A DNA stretch of 64,000 bases from Takakia lepidozioides. Lineage: Eukaryota > Streptophyta > Takakiopsida > Takakiales > Takakiaceae. The DNA is taken from assembly GCA_030704615.1 (NCBI GenBank), contig CM060732.1, forward strand, positions 69,733,053 to 69,797,052, read 5' to 3'. This document shows, in pieces, positions 25,421-37,453 of the stretch. How positions within the stretch are numbered: the first letter of the stretch is position 1; every line of letters starts with the position of its first letter. A model generated the notes under the pieces. It ran no database searches and was not told where the DNA came from. It worked only from the letters and a program-made list of their open reading frames with translations. The position numbers and the translations under genes are program-made.

Positions 25421-27465
25421 CCGGCTGTTTTGGAAGAATATCCAAGGCTGGTCTTCTGAATCAAGAACTTCTAAGTCTAGCAGGAAGAAATGCTGCGGTC
25501 TACCTTAGCACCGAGATGCTCTTTTGGTTGAAGGCCATTCTGCAGAACACTTCAGAAATCATTCGACATCATCCCCCCCAAGTTAGTTCTCTCTCTACAT
25601 TGGCATTAATGTGACGTTTTCATCTGTCTTTAAGAGAAAAGCACTGATATCAATGTGATTGCCCAGGCGAGCACTGTCACAGCCCTGAGTTCTGTATACA
25701 CAGGGTCGTCTTCCTGAAGACTCTTTCATACAAGTCTCGAGAGTTCTCGAGACATATTGTACATCAACATGTGTACGTGTTTACCCTAAGCATTGATACA
25801 TGAACTTCTAATACTAGCTACTATACCCGCCAGGTCTTCAAACTAAATTGAAACTGATTGTAAAAGGTGATACATACAGTGGAGTGCGAATTGAGTCGAG
25901 GATGCATGAGGCGTCTGAAATGTGTACACACGACTTGCATTCATCAGGCTACTGGTGCGACTGATCGGACGTGCAACGCCTCTAGTTTCGGACTCCCCGG
26001 TGATCACATGCGAGACCTGCCCCCAGCTGATCAATCCTCCTGGGACCAAATTCATTGTCACTGTTGGAGGACATTCTTCGGCTGGGGAGGAGAATACAAC
26101 TCAAGCAATCCTCGCGCGGGGGGCATTGGAAACGAAATAATAATTTCTTCCATTGTCATCTCACAAGATTTTGGCGTCCGCCTACCCCTTGGGGTGTCTG
26201 GGTAGCGGACCTAAACCATTTTCACCTTGAACGCACGATCGTTGTCAGCAACTGTATCGGTGGAGCTTAAACCTCAAAGGGTGCTAACCACCTTCTCACA
26301 AACCTAGCCACTACAGCTGTGCGCTGAATTCCACCTCCGCTCGCAAACTTTCTGATGTTTCCAGTGCTCACAGTTTACTGAATGACACGAAAGTTCTCCA
26401 TGCACGATCCCACAAAATTCGAGCCAGCTTCCTAGTGGATCGCCTATATAGAGTGGACTACCAGCTTCCCGCCCGCAGTGCGCTGATCTGCTAAATGTTT
26501 GTATGTCAATTCGCTATTGGGCTCCAGCATGATCTTGTGAGTTGAACAGCTTGAGGAACCTTCCTCAATTGGCTTGTGATCCAAACTGTCGGTCACAGTT
26601 TAGGGAAAACGGCCTGGAGATTGAGCTCGTGTTGAAAGCTGGTCCAAAGGGATGCTCGAAACAGACAATCTGCTCGTCTTCCCAGGTGGCCCTCAGTATA
26701 TGATCTCGACCCAGTTCACTCAGAGTACTCAGAGATCAGAGATGCGAGCTCTGCAATAGGCCCCCCGATGAAGCAGAGAAGAAGACCTTTGAAGGTAGAC
26801 GGCTTTCTGGAGACGTGCTCGGATGTGGAGTACCGTGCAAGCCATCTGATGTCTCTGTGCCACCTGCAACTGTGGAGCTCTACGAAACGTCCAGAGTCAG
26901 AGAGGGAGCAGGTTCTAGCAACCACAGAGGAAGTCACAGACAACACAAAAGGAGCAGCACTTGCTGATTCTCTACGGTCATATGCAATAGATAGTCTGAG
27001 ACTTTTCTTTGGAGGAAGGTCCTTGACGATCTAGCAGCGATGGAGAACGTTCACGCAGCCATTAATGAACACTTGCAGGACCCAACCAGCTGCAGAACAC
27101 TTCCTCCGGCCCCTTTACAGCCTTTGCAGATCCGTCTGAGGCCATGAGCAGCGTGGGTACCTGGCCATCAAGTTCTGAAGATGGGTTCCCGCAAGCAAGC
27201 GCCTCGCTGCCCCTCCCTGCAACAAAATAATATAGAGAAAGAGAAAGGGCGTGATAAGCGTGCGTGGCAGAGTCGTCGTCGGTGGCCGTCTTCTCTAATC
27301 ATCCCTCCTTAATCGCACTCACTAAACCCTGATTGTAAACACCTTTAATCATCAATAGTTGTTGTACTCTCTGCATGTAAACCGTTCATCTTTTTTAAGT
27401 GATGGTTAGTGCTCATGAGGAGACATGTGAAACCAATAGGTCTGCGACTCTCGGTCGAAATCATA

Positions 27466-27632
27466 TCATGGGGTCTTGTTGTTGGATTATATTGCTTGCA
27501 TTCACGTGTCATGGGGTCTTGTTGTTGGGTTATATTGCTTTCAGTCGCGTATCATGGGGTGTTGTTGTTTGCGCATCAGTCGTGTATCATGGGGTGTTGT
27601 TGTTGGGTTATGTTGCTGTCATTCGCGACCGG
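27466..27632. repeat. Minisatellite, unit about 41-45 bp, roughly 4 copies
   Basis: The core 'tcatggggt(c/g)ttgttgttg' recurs at about 27467, 27509, 27553 and 27588, each followed by versions of 'ggttatattgctttcagtcgcg'. The third unit lacks the middle part. ORFs crossing it merely translate the repeat. Confidence 0.8.
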
Positions 27633-29429
27633 ATCGAATTGCGAAATAAAAATTGATTAGGTTCCTCTCCTACTCACCTAAACCCATGCTAACTCACTAA
27701 ATACTGAGCCATGCAACCCATGTTACACATTTGGCTGCCCAGGGCAGTTCACTCCAGTTCCCCCACCAAATGCATGAGGACCCACTTTACAGGAGGCAAT
27801 GCGACCGCAACAGTACTCGAGGTCTATCATCATAGCATGTACTCTCCAGCTTTTGACGTAAGACTTTGAAGTTATGCGAATCTTTCTTCGATAGGAATGC
27901 CGTGAAATATATCGCATACAGCTCCGTTCGTCCATCAGGGAAATGCCAGAATCGAGCTATGAACTCTATGGTCTGAAATTTCTATTATTCACAAGTAAGG
28001 AAACGCGTAAGAGTGCGGAGATCCCCACGTACTGTTTCTGTGGGTGTAATTGGCACCTTGGTGTTTCTCCTTCGATTCTTGGATATCGATTGAGATTGAA
28101 TCCACGGAGGCCATCTGTTGTTCCGTTGTGCATGCATGATCCACGCGGTCGCGAGTGCTGGCTTTGTCTTGCTAAATTGGGTGCACGGGGGCTCCTCACT
28201 CTTTAAGGGGAAAGAATCGGGTGACAACTTTGCTCACGTCATACTGTAAATTGTCGTTCCGTAAAAGAAAGTTAACATTCTGGAATGAAGGAGCAACAAC
28301 AGTATCTCCAGGTAGCTACGGCATATACATTTCATCTCCTTCCTGTCATGGCCTGGGGCTGGTGGGTGGGGGAGGAGAGATGAAGATAACTTGTAACTAC
28401 CTACATGCAGAGGACTCAGGAGCAGAGCGGTGCTGAGCACGTGCTTGAGTGGGGCCCGGAGTCCAACGCGATGTGTCTGCTGTTCACGTGCTCTACACAC
28501 TGGCTGGCTATGGTGGCCACCAAGCTCGCATAGCCACGCCTAGCTTTTATAGGAGCAACATATTGAACTGATAAGGAGCGGTAGCAGGTACCTACATGAT
28601 TTGACCTTGTCACCGACCCAATACTTAGCTAAGCTGCACTGTGCAGGCCTACTGGCCCGGCCGGGGCTCCTGATGAACCAGAAAATCTCACCTTTTCTAA
28701 CAGCTTTTCACGGAGGTTTTAAATTTGGGAGATTTAGATTACGTATGATGGTCTTGTAGTGGTACTACAGGTCATCAGCGTTAGTTGAGCGACCTAAGGG
28801 GAGAATCGTTGATGAATTCTCATGAAGTCCAACAAGCAACCAATGAGCTGGAGCTGTTAAACATGCTCAATGATAGATATAATCCCACTGTCACAGCTAT
28901 GATGTCCATGAGCATGCACCAAGTCGCAGAAACACAGCCAATGAACTGGCAGAGAGCTAGATGGCCAGCACGGCAGTCATTTCCGGCAGCTACGTCAGTT
29001 ACTTGCGGAGAAATAGAAAACAAGTTACATTCTTGAGAGGACATTAAGGCAAGAAGGAGAGCACGAGCAGGGTGGCAGGCCATGTTGTTGTTTGTATACA
29101 CGCCACGCCTACATGCCATCTCGCTCCTCGTTCGCATTTCTTACACACATCTCTCTCGACATGTGCCTCCATCTTCGGGACGACTGTCACCCCCCCTACA
29201 ATTGTGCTTCCCAGCTTCATCACTCAACCCACCTCCTTTTCTCCTTGCTTCTCTACACAACCCACCTTTTACAATATTTAAATTAACTGTAATTCGAGAT
29301 CTTTATTTTTTTTTTTTATTGTTCAAGGACAGAGCCGTCCCTTAATTTTATAATCAGAGGAAAATATACCCACTTTCAAAGCAACCTATGTAAGCTCCTC
29401 AAGGAATAGGCCAAGGGAAGGGGGAGAGC

Positions 29430-29515
29430 ACACGGCAAGGTAAGAGGAGTTGAACCCATTAGATATTTACCTCAGCGTTGCTCTATACAACTGAGCTACC
29501 TACCCATGGTAATAT
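29430..29515 (-). mobile_element. tRNA-derived SINE-like head
   Basis: Read on the minus strand it starts GGTAGGTAGCTCAGTTGTAT, continues AGAGCAACGCTGAGGT and reaches TGGGTTCAACTCC, i.e. an A-box and a B-box-like pair at tRNA-like spacing. The anticodon arm does not fold as a functional tRNA and flanks are AT-rich, so a SINE or tRNA pseudogene is the better call. Confidence 0.55.
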
Positions 29516-29589
29516 TTTTATATTTTATCTTTTTTTATTCTTATTTTATTTTTTATTTCTTTTGTCTTTATAAATGAAAACTGGTAGCG

Positions 29590-29640
29590 AACCCCAGCGT
29601 TGCTCTATACAACTGAGCTACCTACCTGCCCAGGGTAATA
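29590..29640 (-). mobile_element. Partial second tRNA-like copy
   Basis: The minus strand reads GGCAGGTAGGTAGCTCAGTT, then GTATAGAGCAACGCTGGGGT. This is the same head as at 29.43-29.52 kb, truncated before the B box, and probably a fragment or duplication of the neighbouring copy. Confidence 0.5.
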
Positions 29641-29779
29641 TTTTTTATATTTTATATTTTTATATTATTTTATATTTATATATTTTTAAATTTTTTTGTT
29701 TTGTTTTTATAAAGGAAACCTGCCCACAATTCAGGCCCATAAGGAGGGGGAAAAATTAACCCCCTTTCATTTATGGGCC

Positions 29780-29925
29780 ATGAGACCGACCTACAGGACG
29801 ATAAACGCCCAGACATACCGTCACCAACAATCCCACACACGGGGCAGGGAAGTGGGTTTGAACCCCGACCCACCAGGGCGACACACAGTGCACTTACCAG
29901 CTGAGCTACCATCCGATGTGCATAT
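29780..29925 (-). mobile_element. tRNA-derived SINE-like copy
   Basis: The minus strand reads GGATGGTAGCTCAGCTGGTA (A box) and later GGTCGGGGTTCAAACCC (B box), about 60 bases in all, then a tRNA-unrelated tail. The D-arm and T-arm are recognisable; the anticodon stem is poor. It is the best preserved of the tRNA-like heads in the window. Confidence 0.6.
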
Positions 29926-30977
29926 TTTTGTATTTTCATATTTTTTGCTTAAGACTTTCTCAGACATTCACACTCAAATGGGGCCCCAAACATCAAGAAC
30001 CTAAAAAATTAAATTAAATTAAATTAAACAGTACAGTAGCAACTTGGATAAGATTGTGTTTTCCAGATAAAGTAAAGCAAATGACGACCTAGGATTTACT
30101 GTTATTAGTAACTGCCTGGGGTTTGGACGTTTGGTCAAAGAACCGGAATAAGATAATTAATATTCGAATATCTGGTTGACTTCAGTTTATTGGATGTTCA
30201 CGCTTAATAAACACAGTGGGACCAACATTACTGGTAATTACAAATAATTATTCTAGTCCAACAGAGTAGGCTCTGACCTTCCGCACAAACAAACTAGCAA
30301 ACTTGCATTTGCATCAACGCATCCAGAAAGACGTGTGGTTTCGTCATATTGTCGGCTCCGCGTCCGTGTGCAACTCGCCCGCGGATTACAAACAAGATTG
30401 TGAAATTATTCTTGACCGGAAGAATGTATTCCCATCTCCGCAATTTTAAACACTAGCTCGGAACAAACGGATTCGGTCGTTTTATTCTCTTGCATGCAAA
30501 GGACGGACTTGGAAAACTTGAATTAATAACTTAGTTACTTAGGCTCTCGGCCACTAGCCCTATGCATGATACCAGTTGTCATCCTGTTTGGGGACTTTCA
30601 TCCATCAAATTAGGTTAAGAGATTGTGTGAGTTGACCGTCGGCAAATTCTGTGGCACTTGTAAAGCACAAAAGTACAGATGGGCAGTGGGTCTTTATTAG
30701 CAGCACACTCACACTTACAAAATTGGTACAGTAAGTTAATCCTCAAATACTGCGATGGATCCCGTGCACCATGAGCATTTATTATCCATCATTTGCCGGG
30801 AAAATTTTAAAACAGTCAAACTGGAATTCTAGACTTCTGTACATGTGGATGGAAAGCGTCCAATCCAGGTGGCTGGATGACAAGAGTTTCATTAGTAGTG
30901 GCTCTCAGTTGAATTCACTCAACTGATGGATCCGAGACCTTCTCCACAGTTTACGCAAACGACCATGTGTTTACACT

Positions 30978-33900
30978 TCAGCGTTCGGTAAACAGACCTG
31001 TTAAGATAGCTGGGAGATATACGTGTGCCTCTGGGTGACCAAGATCAACAATAATATACTCTTGTAGACATGCAGTCACAGAAATCACGTCCGATTCAGT
31101 GGGCTGGATCCCTCCCTCTAGTTCAGAGCTTTCACCGGACCAGACGAGAGATTTTGTCACGGGCCATGCACTGCGAAGGATCTGGGTTCCAACTTCCTGC
31201 GCAGGGTGACACGACACGCGCCATTCATAAGCGCCATTCATAAACGTGGCTACACGAGCGCCAGACCCTGCTGGCAGCTATCTAGGTAGTATCAAGTCAA
31301 TGCTAGGAACGACCTGTGCAAGTATGTGGGATTTTGGGCGGGCCCGCCATGCTCTGCAAACCAGAGCTAAGACAACATTTGCACAATCCGCCATAACTTC
31401 AAGCCTTGCTGCTATCCACCAAGGCATCACTATTTGTACAAAGAAAACAGCTGAATTCGCACCAAAATGTAGGCATGGAGCTGAGCGGAGTTTCTTAATG
31501 GCCCACTTTAGCTTCTGGCCTAATGTAAACTGGTTTGCAATGTGAACTACAGCTAATGTACTCATTGAGTCATTCACTCCTCATAAAGAGCACTGCGGAC
31601 TATGGTGTACCAGTTGGGCCCTTGTGTCCGGGTGGCATCGACCCACCTAACAATTCACGTTGATCATATGCTAATGCTCATGCTCTAGCAATGTGTTGCA
31701 TTTAAGATAATTGAAACTCCAAATACAAACTGTGAATTATTGTAACCACTGAGCGGATATCGTCCACTCCAAGAGTTCCTTACCTGTTCATTGTAGATTT
31801 GTGTGAGGCTCCCTGTATCCAAGATACTAGTTGTTGGAATTTGACAAATGTGTCTGCATAATAGATCTTTGGTTGCCAGAAGACCTAGAGGACCACCTAC
31901 GTCGTTGTGAAAAGCTGAGCGCATGCACTCAAATCTTACCTGGCTGTCAAATCGGAACAAGCCTGAGATTTGGGAAAACCTAGCTGTTGGATCCATAGCG
32001 CACAGCAGGCAAATCATTAGAATTCAAGATAGTGTGAAAAAGAGAGCTAAAGCACTGTGGAATCTGGATCATCCTTATTGTGTCAGTCTATCTTAGACTA
32101 CATTTCTGTTTAAAAAATGTCTATTACTGCACGGTAAAGCATAAAATCTATCCTCAGTCAGATTTTGTATCAGACTAATGATTAAGTTCGAACAGATCCT
32201 AATTCACATAGGTATGTGTTGTTCAAATGTTGCAGAGGAGAGCGGTGGAATTGGACATAATTTATATTTCTGGAAGGAGAAAATTAACAACTGGTAGATT
32301 CAAAATTGTTTTGGTCTTATGGCAGAGAGATCTATAAGTAGCCACAGTTCCAAGACTAGAACGAGAAATGTCGACTAATACTAGTAGTGTTGCCATGGTT
32401 ACTGACTAATGGCTAAGGATCGATCTATTCGAAGTGAAGGATGCGTAAGAGCACAATAATTTGTAGGACTTCACTTAGGTTTTCTTACTGTTAGCCTGCC
32501 ATGCCAGAATGGTTTTTGGCTACCGGTCAAATGGAAGACGTCGCATTTGGGTAGAAACAGCTATCTTTGAAAGCTTTTTTAAGTTTGCATATATAGAATT
32601 CTGTAGACCTGTGTGGGCCCTATCTTTGGCCTCAGACGAGACAAATTAAAATAGCTTCAAGTAGAGATTTGACAAGACAAAACCCTGTTTACCATATTCG
32701 TGAGAGGAATATTTTGGTAAACATCTCAGGAGTTAAGACATTCTTTGCTGTCCTCGTTTTGCACACATATATACCCTAAGTTACTAGACATTGAAAACTT
32801 TGACTGTTCAATAAGGAGTATTATGGTGGGCCCCTGGACAACAGAGAAGAAACTAGCCACGCAGTAGGGACGGAGAGATGCACACGTGAAGAGAAGTCAT
32901 TTAGCAGGTTTTACCTCTGACACGTCAATGTTTCACAGTTTGGAACTCTGGAAGCCAGGCGCCTTGCTTTGAATGAATGTGAAATAATGTTCCAATGCTG
33001 TCGTGGCGCCCTTTCTTTCAATGCTCTGGGACCAACATGTGAAGGGGCCACATCAATTACACCGTATGCATGCAGCGTGATTGGCAAGGGACGCAAGTGG
33101 CCATCAACCCAAGTTATCTTTTCAGACTCTGAGATTCACGTCTTTACTCGACACTATCAGTCTTACCCATCAATCCAAACTTATTGTCTGCCTTCCTTCT
33201 TCTCAGATTCTACGGAAAGGCCTACTTTTCGCAGGTGTCAAAATCTCCATCCATCCGCAGCAGACATATAAAGTCTAAGCTTTCACCTTTGCTGGATTTG
33301 GAGATTCATACCGGCGACCGCTCACAAATCAGGCCTGTGAGAGGAGAAAGTAACCTCTTTCATAGTTACCTCGCCTTGAGGCGCCGAGCACGAGGCTCTA
33401 GGGACACCGCCCAAGGAAGGGGAAGGAAAGGGGGAGAAGTTTATACCGTACCCGACAAGGTAGCAAGGGACTAGGATCAGGATTGTCGGAAAGGCTACGG
33501 GAACTTGTCTACAAGAATAAAAAGAGACATATAGTCTACCTTGAAATGTGGGAAGCCGGTCCTCAACTTTTCTCCTGCTTTTATTCTCTTCAGAAGGAAC
33601 CTTTGTTCTTCTGGGGATGCTTTGCATTCTGTAAGTGTGTGGGCCAAAACATCATCTAGTTTCTTCAACTTTCCAGTCAACTAGTAAACAATTGAAATCG
33701 CACAAGTTGCAAAGAACTGCTGTCATTATAGAATGCTTTCAACCGCAAGATGAGCTTTTGAGGCAACCCAATGACATACCCCACTTGTTCACATCAGATC
33801 TTATGCTGACTCCCACCTATCTACCCACATCCATCATTATGCACTGTTGGAAGCATCCGGTTTCTATGCATGTGTCCCCGCATCACAACGTCATCTCCAA

Positions 33901-35269
33901 TAGGATAGATTTGACCTCAAAAAATCATTGCCAGCACTTCAAATAGTCCAGGGGTAGAGAAAGGTAGAGTTGAGCACTTCAATATTTTCTAAACAGTAAC
34001 TTCCAAAAGGGAAATGGTTTGCAACCTACCCACATCATCCGATCACTTGTTGGCTGTTCTTGTGCCTGGTGCTAAATTTGATATTTGTATCTACTTTGGC
34101 AGAAGCCAATGTATATGAACTTCAGTTCATATGGATATGAGTAGGATCACATCCCTGGAAATATTCCTCCATGAGTCATTCTTACTGCACATGACATTAC
34201 CTTCCTCAGTGGGTCCTCAGTGGGACCCAAGGGCAACGGTCATAGTCTCCCCCAAGTCATGGGAACAACCAATGCACGTTGCACGAGAAGCGGACAACAT
34301 GCAGCTCTTGCTTCGCTCAGCTCGATGGCGCCCTTTGTTGCTGGGCATATATTGCTGATCTGCTGCATCGGCATGTTGCTTGATGCTGTGCTCTGCCATG
34401 GTGGGCTTGCTGCATGCAGTTAGGTACCGTGCTGGGCCTTTCCTGATCAGTGATCTGCATACTCACGGCCACCGTGGCCCTGATACCTACGATTGCAGGT
34501 GCGTCATGATGGTCTTGTTACCTTGATCCAGACCATCCTGTCCTTGCTGTCTTGGGCCTTGCGTGGGGTAGAGGCGGCCATTGGAGGTCAGAGCTACGTA
34601 ATCCTCCATTCGCTCCACTGCAACCAAAACAAGTCAGTCTGCCAGTCAGAATGCACCAAAACATGTGCCCCACACACACAACTTTGAAGACAAAGTGTGG
34701 CAGATCTGCAGCTCCAAGGACTATCTCTGTAAAAGGCTGTGGCCCCGTTGTGTCGGTCACTCCACTAGCCTCATAAGTACCCCATTTGATCCATACACCC
34801 AGCGCCACCTCCACACCACAACACATCATCTATCTTTAAACATTTACATTTTTACTTTCTATTTCAGACACACACCTAACAATCACATACATTTATGCAC
34901 CAATCATCCGTAAGAGCTTTGCTAGTTTCTACTTTGACCATTCGGACAAATATGCATGGATGCACTTGGATCACAACACAAAAGGAGATTGCAGTAGCCG
35001 TCCTTGGCATGTTTTTTCGTTTTCTTTTCTTTAACACAAGTGGGGACAGAGGTTGGATCTACCTTTTCTAAAACTACGCCTACGGCGCCAATTGACCTCA
35101 GTTCTTCACCATCCGTAGTCGAAAAGCGAGCGCTACCTGAGCCTCCAGCTCTACGGGAGATTGTTGTGCCAGGTAACCGAAGATTCAGAGCTGCTGGTAC
35201 ACAGGAAATCGCCTTTCCCCCAGGTGATGTCAAACCATGGAGACGCTGCATTCGCCTTCTTCTGTACAT
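30978..35269 (-). CDS. Unrecognised short protein with presequence-like N-terminus (5 exons proposed)
   Basis: I do not recognise this family. Exons that join in phase: 35269-35063 (ATG, 69 codons, ends GVVLEK), 33680-33540 (47 codons, LTGKLKKLDD to GFPHFK), 31983-31940 (44 nt), 31826-31784 (43 nt, ILDTGSLTQIYNEQ), and possibly 31196-30978 (EVGTQILRSAW to LFTER, stop). The total would be about 217 aa. The first two exons are the best supported: both are whole codons, with clean donors and acceptor. The N-terminus MYRRRRMQRLHG and the stretch ISRRAGGSGSARFSTT are Arg/Ser-rich and non-acidic, like a mitochondrial or plastid presequence; this is inference. Exon 2 is helical and charged. The last three exons are much weaker and the last could be chance. 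No catalytic motif is visible. Confidence 0.4.
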
Positions 35270-35747
35270 GCGAAAAGCTGCACACACCACCAGCCACGCC
35301 TACGAGCTTAACACATAATGTCTGAGTGCACCATGATTTTAAAAAGTGAAAAGTAAATGAGCATGTTTTGTAAGTATGGACTCAGTGCTGGCTAACAGCT
35401 CCCTTTCAACAACAATTATTCCCTGTTACATGGATTTTTTTCATATGCGGGGCACATGAGGGGTGCCCGGCTAGCAATGGTCAAGTTAAGATTTTGCATC
35501 CTCACTATGGAATTGATGCAAGTGAATCTTCGGGTGCCCGCTGTTGGAATTCTAAACTAAAAGTCTCCCACTTCCTTCCTTTTGCTTGAAATTATAATCA
35601 ATGGTAGCTTTTTGGAATGCACTGTTTTGTGTAGCATGACCCTCTATATGCACTTGACTTATTATCCAACATATGCGCCAGTGGTAGTGGTTTTCACAAG
35701 GCCAAGTGTATGCCGGATGTCACACATTATGGTACATGGGTCAGTCG

Positions 35748-35853
35748 ATTACTTAATGTGTGAATACATGGGGACTTTCCCTTTTGGGGAGGGGCGGGAT
35801 TACTTAATGTGTGGTTACATGAGGACTTTCTACTCCTTGGGGGAGGGTTGGGC
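35748..35853. repeat. Direct tandem duplication of about 54 bp
   Basis: The unit 'gattacttaatgtgtg' followed by 'acatggggactttc' and a G-rich end (gggag) occurs at 35748 and again at about 35802. It encodes nothing recognisable. Confidence 0.75.
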
Positions 35854-35916
35854 AACCATTGGTGATGGTTGTTAGAAGGTGTCCAGTGTCCACCTTTCAA
35901 AGGAAAGCCATAGCCG

Positions 35917-36057
35917 GTGAGGTGAAGTGACACCATCAGACTTGCTTCTGCAAGAGTCGTCCTTCTCTGTACCTGGAGTTGAGGTGAGGTGAAGTGACAC
36001 CATCATGACTTACACTTGCTTCTGCAAGAGTCGTCCTTCTCTGTACCTGGAGTTGAG
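35917..36057. repeat. Direct tandem duplication of about 65-76 bp
   Basis: 'ggtgaggtgaagtgacacca' leading to 'tctgtacctggagttgag' is present twice, at about 35917-35981 and 35982-36057. The second copy carries an extra 'tgacttaca'. The high identity suggests a recent duplication or slippage. Confidence 0.85.
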
Positions 36058-36639
36058 CCATGAGAAAGCGAAAGAGGTTGGAGGAACCTCGGGGTTGCTG
36101 GAGCTACCCCTGCACAAACACTGTTTAGCTCAATCAATCAGCCTTCTCCTTGTACCAACAGTGTCCCTAAGTTTGAACTCTCAAGTGGACACATTTATGT
36201 AAGAAAGGCACAATTCAAAGCCGAGCTTATGGATGTTTAGACATCGACCGAATGTTCGTCTTGTTTGAAAAAAAAAGCATCCTGAAACATTGTTTGTCAG
36301 CTGCAATTCCCAACGCTTATGAATGCAAATGTTCTCTAACTGCAGCCACGCTCAGATATTGCTTCGAGGTAGCTCATGCATTGAGCTCATACCAAGCTCA
36401 TGATGGCAGCAAGGGTGACTGAGGTTTCGACAGCTGCATTCCTTGGCTGATTCCAATCATGAGAAGATGCAATTACCTCCCCCAACAGACACATTGTCTC
36501 TCTCTCTCACACACACCACAAAAACCCTCTTTGAAGAAATCTGCAGGAAACGGTAGGGACTAGGGACCAGGGACTCTAGAGGCACATAAAATCTGAACAT
36601 CCAAAGCACCTGTGTTCTCAAACTCTACCCAAATATGCC

Positions 36640-36730
36640 AGCGAAGAAGAGGATGTACTCATTAGACTCTTGCCATATCTTGTGGTCACTAGACCCCACA
36701 ATCGGTTTGGACACACGTCACAAGAGAGGG
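36640..36730 (+). repeat. Short fragment of the dispersed non-LTR-like repeat
   Basis: 'gatgtactcattagactctt' followed by 'cttgtggtcactagacccca' is a diverged match to the block at about 5730-5790 ('gatgtactcatgagacgttg', 'cttgtggccatagaccctg'). It is the shortest copy of the family in the window. Confidence 0.5.
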
Positions 36731-37453
36731 AACAGGTAGAGCCAAGACAGCAAAATGAAGAGCCGTCTTCCAATAGATATCGTCCTCTTCCAAAGGTGGA
36801 ACTACCGTGCCACAAAATGTCCAACCCCTTCATGGCTGAACAAGAGCAAGGAGATGGCTTCTCCAAGGCCCTCGTGATTTGTCTGCTAAACTATATCTCA
36901 AAGCAACATTCTATGATAGCCAGGCTCACCCAAAAACTGACTGAACTGAAATATCACTATGCTTTGCAGTTTTACCTTGTTGCCAACAGTCGTCAATCCT
37001 CTCATTTGAAAGACACGACGAACCTGCTGTGTTATCCTGTGTTTATTGTCACCAACTATGCCTCAAACTTACGAGACGTGATCACTAAAACTCCTAGTTG
37101 TAGGTGACTTAAGCCTATCCCTAAAACTCAGTTACGAAGGGACGTATTGAGAAACTTGCTAGATGGTATGTCTGACCTAAGGCATGTGAAAATTGGTGCA
37201 CGCTACTTTACACGAGCTGTAATCAGACAGTTGTATTACTCCGACCCAGATTTGGTGGCTAACCACTAACCCGGGTTAACATGACGCTCCTTAAACAGAC
37301 CTCCCCTGAGACATCCAAGCACACATAGAGCCCAGAATGTTTCCATAATGTTACACATAGTGAAGATCTACTGTTAAAATAAAGCCTCTAATTTGCTGTG
37401 TCTGGCTGGTATTTAGTTTCAGTCACAGTACCCGCCTTGCTCCTTGCATGAGC

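Larger units (their letters stand above)
25458..30977. other. Intergenic, repeat-bearing; possible promoter/5' UTR of the DRIP-like gene at its left end
   Basis: A small candidate exon lies at about 25503-25538 on the minus strand (after 'ttctgcag', NGLQPKEHLGAK, before 'gtagac'), but I could not connect it to a RING. A TATA-like 'ctctatattatttt' reads on the minus strand near 27,230 and could serve the DRIP-like gene. The rest contains a 27.5-kb minisatellite, AT-rich sequence and SINE-like copies. No convincing gene is seen. Confidence 0.4.

Noticed and set aside
25860-26100. RING finger exon for the DRIP-like gene
   Set aside because: The minus-strand frames here lack the CxxC...CxHxxC spacing.
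28785-29036. 83-codon plus-strand ORF (Met-rich)
   Set aside because: Loosely gag-like wording only; too short, no neighbouring element features.
29430-29925. Functional tRNA genes on the minus strand
   Set aside because: A and B boxes are present but anticodon and acceptor stems do not pair properly; called SINE-like instead.
31278-31577. 99-codon minus-strand ORF between two proposed orphan-gene exons
   Set aside because: Does not join either neighbour in phase and has no motif.
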